Shown one piece after another: positions 53,406 through 60,870 of a DNA stretch of 64,000 nucleotides. Below the pieces are notes generated by a model. It was not told the origin of the DNA and searched no databases. It saw only the letters and a program-made list of their open reading frames with translations. Source of the DNA: Croceibacterium selenioxidans (GTDB lineage Bacteria; Pseudomonadota; Alphaproteobacteria; Sphingomonadales; Sphingomonadaceae); the NCBI RefSeq assembly GCF_018599195.1, contig NZ_JAHFVK010000001.1, forward strand, positions 1,736,001 to 1,800,000, written 5' to 3'. How positions within the stretch are numbered: the stretch's first letter is position 1; each line of letters starts with the position of its first letter. A program made the translations under genes and the position numbers.

Positions 53406-54077
53406 ATGTCCGTGATTGCCTCGCTCCGTTACGCTTTCGTCGCGATGGCGGCGCTTTCCCTGGCCGCTTGCGGCATCAACTCGGTGCCGGCTGCGGAGGA
53501 AAACGCCAAGGCCAAGTGGGCAGACGTGCAGAGCGCTTACCAGCGCCGAGCCGACCTGGTGCCCAACCTCGTCGCCTCGGTACGCGGTGCAGCCGCGTCG
53601 GAATCCCAAATCCTCACCGAGGTGACCGACGCCCGCGCTCGCGCCACCTCGATCAACATCACCACGGACGATCTGTCGAACCCGGCGGAATTCCAGAAAT
53701 TCCAGGACGCGCAGAACCAGCTCACCCAGGCGCTCGGTCAGTTGCGCACCGTGGTCGAGAACTATCCGCAGCTGCAGAGCCAGGCGCGCTTTGCCGACCT
53801 GATGACCGCGCTCGAAGGAACGGAGAATCGGATCGACACGGCCCGCACTCGGTATAACGAGGCGGTACAGGCCTATAATACCGAGATCCGCACCTTCCCG
53901 TCGATCATCGGCGCCCGGGTCATCCATGGCGCAAAGCCGATGGTACCCTTCCAGGCGAACGAGTCTGCCCAAACCGCTCCGACCGTAAACCTCGACAACA
54001 TCGGTGGTGCACCGGCGGCGGCCCCAGCGAACGACAACGCTCCCGCCCAAGAACAACCCGCGGCTGCGGCCAACTAG
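53406..54077 (+). CDS. LemA-family protein, predicted lipoprotein
   Basis: A 223-residue protein; AAGGA precedes the ATG at 53406. A lipobox LSLAAC marks a lipoprotein signal. The LemA core follows: AKWADVQSAYQRRADLVPNL, FQKFQDAQNQLTQALGQL, YNEAVQAYNTEIRTFPSII. A Pro/Ala/Asn tail ends the protein. LemA proteins commonly sit with TPM-domain proteins, as here; function is unclear but is linked to envelope upkeep. Confidence 0.94.
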   Translation: MSVIASLRYAFVAMAALSLAACGINSVPAAEENAKAKWADVQSAYQRRADLVPNLVASVRGAAASESQILTEVTDARARATSINITTDDLSNPAEFQKFQDAQNQLTQALGQLRTVVENYPQLQSQARFADLMTALEGTENRIDTARTRYNEAVQAYNTEIRTFPSIIGARVIHGAKPMVPFQANESAQTAPTVNLDNIGGAPAAAPANDNAPAQEQPAAAAN

Positions 54078-54086
54078 GCCGCGTCG

Positions 54087-54935
54087 ATGACACGCTTACT
54101 GCTGATCTGGTTGGCCCTGCTGGCCGCCCTTGCGGGCGCGCCAGCAGCGGCGCAGCCAAACCTCCCGCCGCGCCCCGAGGGGCCGGTCTACGACGGCGCG
54201 AACATCATCTCGCCCGCAGACAAGGCGGCGCTCGATGCCAAGCTGCGTGCCTATAACGAAACGACGGGGCGCGCGGTCATCGTCGCGACCGTTCCTTCGC
54301 TGGATGGTCAGGAGATAGAGCCCTTCGCCCAGGCCCTCGCCGAAAGCTGGGACATCGGCGGCGCGGAAAGCGAGAATGGGGTCCTGTTCCTTGTGGCTCC
54401 CAATGAGCGCCGCATGCGCATCCACACCGCCCGCGGCGTGCAAGAGCGGATGACCGACATCATGTCCGGTCGCATCATCCGCGACGTGGTGACGCCGCGC
54501 TTCAAGGCGGGCGATCTTTCGGGCGGCATCGTTTCCGGCGTTGATGCTATCGTTCAGCAGCTCGACATGGATCCAGCCCAGGCCAAGGCAATCGAGGAGG
54601 CCGAAAAGGCCCGACAGGATCGAATGTCGAAAGCAGCGGCGCCTGCGATCGCCGGCGTGGTCTTCTGGATCGCGATGCTTGTGTTCTTTGCAGTGGTGTT
54701 CGGTCGCCGCACGCGAGGTCGCCGTTATCACGGTCGCGGCGGAGATACCGCCAGCGCTGTCGGCAACGTCCTCATGTGGACGGCCATCAATGCCGCCATG
54801 AACAGCGGCCGCGGTTCCGGTGGCGGCTGGGGTGGAGGCGGTGGCGGAGGCTTCGGCGGTGGTGGGGGCGGATTTGGCGGCTTCGGTGGAGGCGGCGGTG
54901 GCTTCAACGGCGGCGGCGCGAGCGGGGGCTGGTAA
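54087..54935 (+). CDS. TPM-domain membrane protein with Gly-rich tail
   Basis: A 282-residue protein. Signal peptide (LLLIWLALLAALAGAPAAAQ), then the TPM domain (VYDGANIISPADKAALDAKL, VIVATVPSLDGQEIEPFAQ, NGVLFLVAPNERRMRIHTARG), a membrane span (~189-207), an Arg-rich turn and a tail from ~238 that is almost only Gly/Phe. TPM proteins of this kind have been implicated in photosystem II repair in plants and in envelope quality control in bacteria. Nine bases after lemA; immediately followed by the second TPM gene. Confidence 0.92.
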   Translation: MTRLLLIWLALLAALAGAPAAAQPNLPPRPEGPVYDGANIISPADKAALDAKLRAYNETTGRAVIVATVPSLDGQEIEPFAQALAESWDIGGAESENGVLFLVAPNERRMRIHTARGVQERMTDIMSGRIIRDVVTPRFKAGDLSGGIVSGVDAIVQQLDMDPAQAKAIEEAEKARQDRMSKAAAPAIAGVVFWIAMLVFFAVVFGRRTRGRRYHGRGGDTASAVGNVLMWTAINAAMNSGRGSGGGWGGGGGGGFGGGGGGFGGFGGGGGGFNGGGASGGW

Positions 54936-55613
54936 ATGACCGTCTGGATTTCGGCTGAAGACCAGACCCGCGTCAGCGCTGCGGTTGCGGCGGCAGAGGC
55001 GCATACCGCCGGCGAAATCGTAACCGTCGTGGCCGACAGTTCGGATGGCTACAGCGACATCGCACTCGCCTGGTCGGCGCTCGTCGCCTTCACCGCTCTC
55101 ATCGCCTACGCGCTGTTCCCCGACTTCTACTTAGGGCTGATCGAGAGGGTCAGCGGCGGTTGGAACCACGAGTGGACCCGCAGCGAGATCCTCGGCCTCG
55201 CGGCCACCGGTGCGATGGTCAAATTCATGGCGACCTGGCTGCTCCTGCAGTGGCCGCCGCTACGCTTCGCCTTGATCCCCGGCGTCGTGAAGACCCGACG
55301 CGCTCTTTCCCGCGCGGTCGATCTGTTCAAGGTCGGCGCCGAACGGCGGACGCATGGCCGCACCGGCATCCTGATCTACCTCTCGATGCGCGAGCACCGG
55401 GCGGACATCATCGCCGACGAAGCCATCGCCAGCAAAGTCCCCCCCGAAACCTGGGGCGATGCGATGGCGGCGATGCTCGAGCACATCAAGGACGGCCGCT
55501 GTGCGGACGGGATGATTGCCGCGATCGGCAAGGTCGGCGTGATCCTGGCCGAACACTTCCCGCGTGCCGATGACGACATCAACGAGTTGCCAGATCGCCT
55601 GATCGAATTGTAG
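54936..55613 (+). CDS. Second TPM-domain-like membrane protein
   Basis: A 225-residue protein with no signal peptide. The N-terminal piece (ISAEDQTRVSAAVAAAEAHT, GEIVTVVADSSDGYSDIAL) and the C-terminal piece (RTGILIYLSMREHRADIIAD then GVILAEHFP) together make a TPM-like fold, split by two membrane spans (~47-66 and ~86-106). The ATG directly abuts the previous stop (TAAATG). It forms a lemA-TPM-TPM operon; the two TPM proteins may face opposite sides of the membrane. Confidence 0.88.
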   Translation: MTVWISAEDQTRVSAAVAAAEAHTAGEIVTVVADSSDGYSDIALAWSALVAFTALIAYALFPDFYLGLIERVSGGWNHEWTRSEILGLAATGAMVKFMATWLLLQWPPLRFALIPGVVKTRRALSRAVDLFKVGAERRTHGRTGILIYLSMREHRADIIADEAIASKVPPETWGDAMAAMLEHIKDGRCADGMIAAIGKVGVILAEHFPRADDDINELPDRLIEL

Positions 55614-55622
55614 GCGGTTGGC

Positions 55623-56177
55623 GTGACCGAACGCCAACTCCCCCCTGACGCCCTCGCCCCCGAACAGGTCGAATGGACCGGTAACTGGATCGCCGCGAAG
55701 CGCCGCGGTCGCTGGGAATACGCCACTCGCACTCGTGGGGTCCGCGCCGCGGTGATCCTCGCGGTCGATGCCGGCGAGGTGATCCTGGTCGAACAGTATC
55801 GCGTGGCCATCGGCAAGTTCTGCCTGGAACTGCCAGCCGGCCTGATCGGCGACGAAGATGAAAACGAGGACGATCTCACCAGCGCCCGCCGAGAACTGGA
55901 GGAAGAGACCGGCTACCAGGCCGCTCAGTGGGAGACTCTGGGTGAATTCTACTCCTCGCCCGGAATGGTGCAGGAGAGTTTCACGCTGCTCAAGGCCACC
56001 GGCCTGTCGCAAGTCCACGATGGGGGCGGCACCGAGCACGAGGAGATCGTGGTCCACCGCGTCCCTCTCTCCAGGATCGCGGAAGTGATTGCGGAACACC
56101 GCGCCAAGGGCCACGGCATCGACGTGAAGCTTACGATGCTGCTCGGCCCGCAACTGTTGGAGGATGCCGCGCAATGA
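55623..56177 (+). CDS. Nudix hydrolase (ADP-ribose pyrophosphatase type)
   Basis: A 184-residue protein with GTG start at 55623. A full Nudix box is present: G-x5-E-x7-REL-x-EE-x-G (GDEDENEDDLTSARRELEEE plus TGY). VLVEQYR-like ILVEQYRVAIGKFCLELPAG points to the ADP-sugar/ADP-ribose group. It overlaps the next gene by ATGA, so it may clear a damaged nucleotide connected with NADPH-dependent reductase work; this is inference. Confidence 0.93.
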   Translation: MTERQLPPDALAPEQVEWTGNWIAAKRRGRWEYATRTRGVRAAVILAVDAGEVILVEQYRVAIGKFCLELPAGLIGDEDENEDDLTSARRELEEETGYQAAQWETLGEFYSSPGMVQESFTLLKATGLSQVHDGGGTEHEEIVVHRVPLSRIAEVIAEHRAKGHGIDVKLTMLLGPQLLEDAAQ

Positions 56178-57097
56178 AGGTCCTGATCCTAGGCGCCGGT
56201 GCGATGGGCTGCCTTTACGGCGCAGCGTTCCATCGCGCAGGTTGCGAAGTTACCCTGGTCGATGTGAATCGCGCGCATGTTGATGCTATCAACGCTCGCG
56301 GGCTGGAGCTGGACACGCGCGCCGGTTTCGAATTGCTACCGATCCCGGCGAAACTTCCAGAACAGGTCGCTGGCGCGGTGGACCTCGTCGTGGTCTTCAC
56401 CAAGACTTTCCATACCGACGCCGCCCTCTCTGGCATCGCCGCCGCTATCGGACCCGAGACAGCACTGCTTAGCCTGCAGAACGGTCTGGGCAACGACAAG
56501 CGGCTGGCCGCGCATGCCTCGCCCGAGCGTGTGATGGTTGGCGCCAGCTCCCTTCCTTCCGATCTGGTGGGCCCCGGCAAGGTGCGCAGCCATGGCGAAG
56601 GCGGATCGAAGCTCTATCCGGCGTTCGGGGGCGATATCGTCTTCGCTGGGCACGTGGCCGATTTGCTCACCAAGGGCGGGCTCGCTGCCGTGTTGGAGCC
56701 CGAGATCCACGTCGCCATCTGGTCCAAGGCGATTTTCAACGCGACCATGAACCCCCTCTGCGCGCTCACCCGCCGCACCCCGGGCTTCCTCGGCGCCCAC
56801 CCGGAGAGCCGCGCCATGATCACCCGGGCGGTGGACGAAGGCGTGCTGGTGGCCAACGCAAGCGGAGTCCCGGTTCCCGCCCAGCCGATCCACGATCTCA
56901 CCGAAGTTTCGATGACCGACCATGCCGACCACGAGGCTTCGATGCTGCAGGATGTGAAGGCCGGGCGCCGCACCGAAGTCGACGCGATCAACGGCGCGAT
57001 CGTCGAGGCAGCGAAAGCGGCCGGCGTCGAAGCGCCCGTGATGGAAACTCTCTGGCGCCTGGTGAAGCTCGAAGAGGCAAAGCTGGCGGAAGGTTAA
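56174..57097 (+). CDS. Ketopantoate reductase-family protein
   Basis: A 307-residue protein: NADPH site LILGAGAMGCLYGAAFHRAG, catalytic Lys in IWSKAIFNATMNPLCAL, Ser in HEASMLQDVKAGRRTEVDAI, and Glu in the same stretch. It matches 2-dehydropantoate 2-reductase (PanE/ApbA) for pantothenate synthesis, but the family also includes other 2-oxoacid reductases, so the symbol is withheld. Translationally coupled to the Nudix gene. Confidence 0.9.
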   Translation: MKVLILGAGAMGCLYGAAFHRAGCEVTLVDVNRAHVDAINARGLELDTRAGFELLPIPAKLPEQVAGAVDLVVVFTKTFHTDAALSGIAAAIGPETALLSLQNGLGNDKRLAAHASPERVMVGASSLPSDLVGPGKVRSHGEGGSKLYPAFGGDIVFAGHVADLLTKGGLAAVLEPEIHVAIWSKAIFNATMNPLCALTRRTPGFLGAHPESRAMITRAVDEGVLVANASGVPVPAQPIHDLTEVSMTDHADHEASMLQDVKAGRRTEVDAINGAIVEAAKAAGVEAPVMETLWRLVKLEEAKLAEG

Positions 57098-57202
57098 GTC
57101 TCACAGGCGTCGAGCGGGCTCGGGAGGAGTTCAGCCCCTTTCTTTTTGGCCGCGCACCCCATAGCACGACGCTCAAACACAAACCGGAGAGTCGCCCCCC
57201 AA

Positions 57203-58045
57203 ATGGCACAGAACAACACTATCACTTTCTACGATCTCGCCCTGTCGACGGGCGCGACGATCAGCCCGTTCGTTTGGGCGACGAAGTACGCCCTCAAGCA
57301 CAAGGGTTTCGATCTCGACGTGGTTCCGGGCGGGTTCACCAAGATCCCCGAACGCACCGGCGGCGTGACCGAGCGCCTTCCGGCGATCGTCGATGACGGC
57401 AAGTGGGTGCTCGATAGCTGGGGCATCGTCGAATACCTTGACGCGACCTACCCCGATCGGCCGATGCTCATTCCGCATCCGAGCGTCGCGATCGTGACCC
57501 GCGCGCTCGACGCGTGGTTCTGGCAAGTGGCGACGGGGCCCTGGATGCGCTGCAACTGTGTGAGCTACCGCGATCTCTCCAACCCGGAGGATCACGAATA
57601 CATCACCCATTCGCGCGAGAAGATGCTCGGCAAGACGCTCGAGGACATGCAGCAGGGCTACGAAGACCGCCTGCCCGCGATCTCCGCCGCGCTCGAACCG
57701 CTGCGCATCGCGTTGCGCGAAGCCGACTGGCTCGGCGGCGAGTCCCCCAACTATGCCGACTATCGCATCATGGGCTCGATCCTGTTCACCGCCTCGGTGT
57801 GCCAGAACAGCCCGGTGCTGGCGGAAGACGACCCGCTGCGCCCGTGGATCGAGCGCTGCCTCGATCTCTACGGCGGCCTCGGCCGTCATCCGGGCCTGTT
57901 CCCACTGTTCGGTCTGAAGCAGCGCCCCCAGGATCCGCCGCTGTTCATGCCCCAGGGCCAGGGCGGCATCCACAAGCGCAATACCGGCCCGGAATCGACC
58001 AAGGCCGAAACTCAGCGCATCACCGAAGGCATGGCCAAGGCCTGA
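57203..58045 (+). CDS. ligE: LigE-like beta-etherase (glutathione transferase)
   Basis: A 280-residue protein; the ATG at 57203 begins MAQNNTITFYDLALSTGATI. From memory this tracks Sphingobium LigE closely: SPFVWATKYALKHKGFDLDV, VPGGFTKIPERTGG, VDDGKWVLDSWGIVEYLD, YPDRPML and the C-terminal GLGRHPGLFPLFGLKQR. LigE cleaves the beta-O-4 aryl ether of lignin dimers with glutathione. The true substrate here is not known, as related transferases exist in strains not known to use lignin. Its stop overlaps the next start by one base (TGATG). Confidence 0.88.
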   Translation: MAQNNTITFYDLALSTGATISPFVWATKYALKHKGFDLDVVPGGFTKIPERTGGVTERLPAIVDDGKWVLDSWGIVEYLDATYPDRPMLIPHPSVAIVTRALDAWFWQVATGPWMRCNCVSYRDLSNPEDHEYITHSREKMLGKTLEDMQQGYEDRLPAISAALEPLRIALREADWLGGESPNYADYRIMGSILFTASVCQNSPVLAEDDPLRPWIERCLDLYGGLGRHPGLFPLFGLKQRPQDPPLFMPQGQGGIHKRNTGPESTKAETQRITEGMAKA

Positions 58046-59004
58046 TGCGGGTTCTGGTCACCCGGCGCTGGCCGGAGGAAGTCGAACGCGCCCTGCAGGA
58101 ACGGTTCGAGGTCGTACTCAACGGCCCGGACCGTCCGCTCAGCCAGGCTGAACTCGCTCGGGCGATGAACGAGTTCGACGTCCTCTGCCCGACCGTCTCC
58201 GACAAGATCGACGCGGCCGTGTTCGACAACGGCTGCCGGGTGAGGCTGATCGCCAACTACGGCGTCGGCTTCGACCACATCGACCTCGCGGCGGCCAAGG
58301 CCGAAGGGATCGCCGTCACCAACACGCCCGGCGTGTTGACCGATGCGACCGCCGACATCGCGCTCACGCTGCTCCTGATGGCGGCAAGGCGCGCGGGCGA
58401 AGGCGAGCGCGAGCTTCGCGACGGGCGCTGGAGCGGCTGGCGACCAACCCACCTCATCGGCAGCGCGCTCAAGGGCAAGGTTCTCGGCCTCGTCGGCATG
58501 GGTCGTATCGCCGTGGCCACCGCACGGCGGGCCAAGCACGGCTTCGGCATGCGCGTGGCCTACTACGGCCGCCGCGAGTGCGAGCCGGAGATCGCGCGCG
58601 AGCTGGAGGCGGAATTCTTTCCCGACCTCCACGCCCTGCTCGGTGCTTCGGACTTCGTTTCGCTCCACGTGCCTGGCGGCGCGGAAACGACCAACCTGAT
58701 CGACGCCAAAGCGCTCGCCGCGATGAAGCCGACCAGCTACCTCATCAACACCGCGCGCGGCGGCATCGTCGATCATGACGCGCTGGCCGACGCGCTCGAC
58801 AATCACCGCATCGCCGGTGCCGGGCTCGACGTCTATCCGCACGAACCGGAGGTACCAGCGGCGCTGCTCGGGCTTGAGAACGTCGTGCTCCTGCCGCACC
58901 TCGGTAGCGCCAACGCAGAGACGCGCATCGCGATGGGCATGAAGGCGCTGGCCAACGTCGAAGCTTTCGCGAAAGGCGAGCCGCTGCCCGACCGGGTGGC
59001 ATGA
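58045..59004 (+). CDS. D-2-hydroxyacid dehydrogenase (glyoxylate/hydroxypyruvate reductase-like)
   Basis: A 319-residue protein. NAD(P) site GKVLGLVGMGRIAVATARRAK (GxGxxA variant); catalytic Arg in LINTARGGIVDHDAL, Glu in DVYPHEPEVP, His in LLPHLGSANAETR. Likely reduces glyoxylate to glycolate or hydroxypyruvate to D-glycerate. The ATG overlaps the LigE-like stop (TGATG) and the stop overlaps the kinase start (ATGA), so it belongs to a tightly coupled trio; glycerate as product fits with the next gene. Confidence 0.93.
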   Translation: MRVLVTRRWPEEVERALQERFEVVLNGPDRPLSQAELARAMNEFDVLCPTVSDKIDAAVFDNGCRVRLIANYGVGFDHIDLAAAKAEGIAVTNTPGVLTDATADIALTLLLMAARRAGEGERELRDGRWSGWRPTHLIGSALKGKVLGLVGMGRIAVATARRAKHGFGMRVAYYGRRECEPEIARELEAEFFPDLHALLGASDFVSLHVPGGAETTNLIDAKALAAMKPTSYLINTARGGIVDHDALADALDNHRIAGAGLDVYPHEPEVPAALLGLENVVLLPHLGSANAETRIAMGMKALANVEAFAKGEPLPDRVA

Positions 59005-59840
59005 GAGAGGCCATCGACGCGCTGATAGCGGCGGAAGGCCTGCCAGGCGATTACCGCGAGGTGGTGGAAAATAGCTGGCGCCTGCTGGCCGACTGCATCG
59101 CCAACCAGACGAAACGGCCGCTACTGGTCGGTATCAACGGCGCCCAAGGCTCGGGCAAGACGACACTGTGCCGCTTCCTCCAAGTCCTGCTGGAGGAACG
59201 CGGCCTGCGCGCGGTTACTCTCTCGCTCGACGACCTCTACCTCACGCATGCTGAGCGGAAGGACCTGGCGCGTGACGAGCATCCGCTGTTCGCAACGCGA
59301 GGCGTACCGGGCACTCACGACGTTGCCTTGGGCGAAAGGCTCTTCGACGGTATCGCGTCGCGGCGTCCGGTTACCCTGCCCATCTTCAACAAGGCCATAG
59401 ACGATCGCGCCCCGGGAGGCGTGCTCATCGATCCTCCTGTCGACGTGATCTTGTTCGAAGGCTGGTGTGTAGGCACTGTACCCCAACCTGCCGCGGCCTT
59501 GCGTGAGCCCGTCAACCGGCTCGAAGCAGAGGAAGACTCCGAGGGAGCCTGGCGGCGCGAAGTCAACCGCCGCCTCGCCACCGACTATGCCGAGCTGTTC
59601 GGACGGATCGACCTGCTTATCATGCTCAGGGTTGCTGGGTTCGAAGCCGTCCGCGCCAACCGACTGCTGCAAGAGCAGAAGCTCGCGGCGAGCAATCCCG
59701 TGGGGAAAGCAGTCATGGACGAGGCGGCGCTCGATCGCTTCCTCATGCACTACGAACGCCTCACCCGTTGGACGCTGTCCGAGATGCCGGAGCGAGCTGA
59801 TATCGTAATCCCGATCGGGGCGGATCAACGGCCAGTCTGA
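59001..59840 (+). CDS. GLYK-type D-glycerate 3-kinase family protein
   Basis: A 279-residue P-loop kinase: VGINGAQGSGKTTLCRFLQV, then TLSLDDLYLTHAERKDLA, HPLFATRGVPGTHDVAL, ILFEGWCVGTVPQP and MHYERLTRW. It resembles plant glycerate kinase and yeast Tda10 rather than GarK/GlxK. With the hydroxyacid dehydrogenase just upstream, hydroxypyruvate to D-glycerate to 3-phosphoglycerate is a consistent pair of steps. Followed by a strong hairpin. Confidence 0.88.
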   Translation: MREAIDALIAAEGLPGDYREVVENSWRLLADCIANQTKRPLLVGINGAQGSGKTTLCRFLQVLLEERGLRAVTLSLDDLYLTHAERKDLARDEHPLFATRGVPGTHDVALGERLFDGIASRRPVTLPIFNKAIDDRAPGGVLIDPPVDVILFEGWCVGTVPQPAAALREPVNRLEAEEDSEGAWRREVNRRLATDYAELFGRIDLLIMLRVAGFEAVRANRLLQEQKLAASNPVGKAVMDEAALDRFLMHYERLTRWTLSEMPERADIVIPIGADQRPV

Positions 59841-59841
59841 T

Positions 59842-59874
59842 ATCCTCCTTGTCGGCGAAGCCGACGCGGAGGAT
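59842..59874 (+). terminator. Hairpin after the LigE/glycerate operon
   Basis: ATCCTCC-TT-GTCGGC, loop GAA, GCCGAC-GC-GGAGGAT: 13 paired bases with a symmetric two-base bulge, beginning two bases after the kinase stop. No T run follows, so Rho or a secondary signal may be needed. Confidence 0.6.
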
Positions 59875-59957
59875 CTAGCTCCACTTGCGGGTTTATCCCG
59901 ATGTTCTCCGCCTTCCCCTCGACCGATAGATTTCCCCCTCGTCACGACGGGGCATTC

Positions 59958-60791
59958 ATGATCGACATCCTGCTGTTTCGCGCCCCACTCTGGCTCGCCG
60001 GGATCATCCTGGTGCTTGCCTGTATCTTGGCGCGTGAAGCAGGCTCGCTGCTTTACAGGCGCGTGGCGGGTAAGTCGGCGAAGGATGAAGATAACGAGGC
60101 CGTGTCGCACATCGTCGGCGCGATCCTGGGCCTGCTGGCCTTTACTGTCGGCTTCACGTTCTCGATTGCCCTCGACCGTTTCGATACGCGGCGCACCATG
60201 GTCGCGGAAGAGGCCACTGCGATCGACACTGCCTACCAGCGAGCCAGTCTGCTCGACGACCCCGATCGCACCAAGCTTCAAGGGACCTTACGCGAATACG
60301 CGCATACCCGTGTCGCACCGGACGGCGTGATGGATGACCAGGTCGAGGCTGAACTCCGCAAGGACACGGTGCTCCGCCAACGCCTCTGGGATGAAACGCG
60401 CACCGCCGTGTTTCCTTTCCGTCAGACCGATCAGGCGTCCTCGCTGGTCGAAGCTATCAACGATGCGCTCAACGTAGGTGTTCGGCGCGAGGCGGCAGGC
60501 CGTGCGCACGTGCCTTCCCGGATCCTCGATGTGATGATCCTTTCCCTGCTCATCACCGCCGGCATGCTCGGCTATCTGCTGCGCGACACTAAAGGCACCA
60601 AGCGCCACGCCTCGACGATCCTGCTCATCCTGTTCGTGATCATGCTGGTGCTGATCATGGACATCGACCGTCCGCGCGACGGCTCGATCCGGGTGCCTCA
60701 GCGCGCGCTCGAAGAACTCGTGAAGCGGCTCGACAGCGATGCTGCGCGACCGCCAACACTTGCGCCTCCGGTCGACGTCTCGCGGCCCTGA
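59958..60791 (+). CDS. DUF4239/bestrophin-like membrane protein
   Basis: A 277-residue protein; the ATG at 59958 starts MIDILLFRAPLWLAGIIL, with membrane spans at ~8-28, 53-73, ~192-212 and ~220-238. Conserved-looking core HIVGAILGLLAFTVGFTFSI followed by DRFDTRRTMVAEEATAIDTA matches the DUF4239 (bestrophin-like) pattern. Between spans 2 and 3 lies a ~115-residue helical cytoplasmic or periplasmic part. Function unknown, possibly an anion channel by fold. Confidence 0.8.
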   Translation: MIDILLFRAPLWLAGIILVLACILAREAGSLLYRRVAGKSAKDEDNEAVSHIVGAILGLLAFTVGFTFSIALDRFDTRRTMVAEEATAIDTAYQRASLLDDPDRTKLQGTLREYAHTRVAPDGVMDDQVEAELRKDTVLRQRLWDETRTAVFPFRQTDQASSLVEAINDALNVGVRREAAGRAHVPSRILDVMILSLLITAGMLGYLLRDTKGTKRHASTILLILFVIMLVLIMDIDRPRDGSIRVPQRALEELVKRLDSDAARPPTLAPPVDVSRP

Positions 60792-60870
60792 GTATCCGCC
60801 AAATCGGTAATTCTTCGCTTTCCTAGACGCCCTGAAGCGTGCCACCATCCATTTGATGGGAGAGCGAATC

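Noticed and set aside
59121-60281. Minus-strand frame of 386 codons
   Set aside because: Antisense to the glycerate kinase and DUF4239-like genes, both supported by motifs and start signals.
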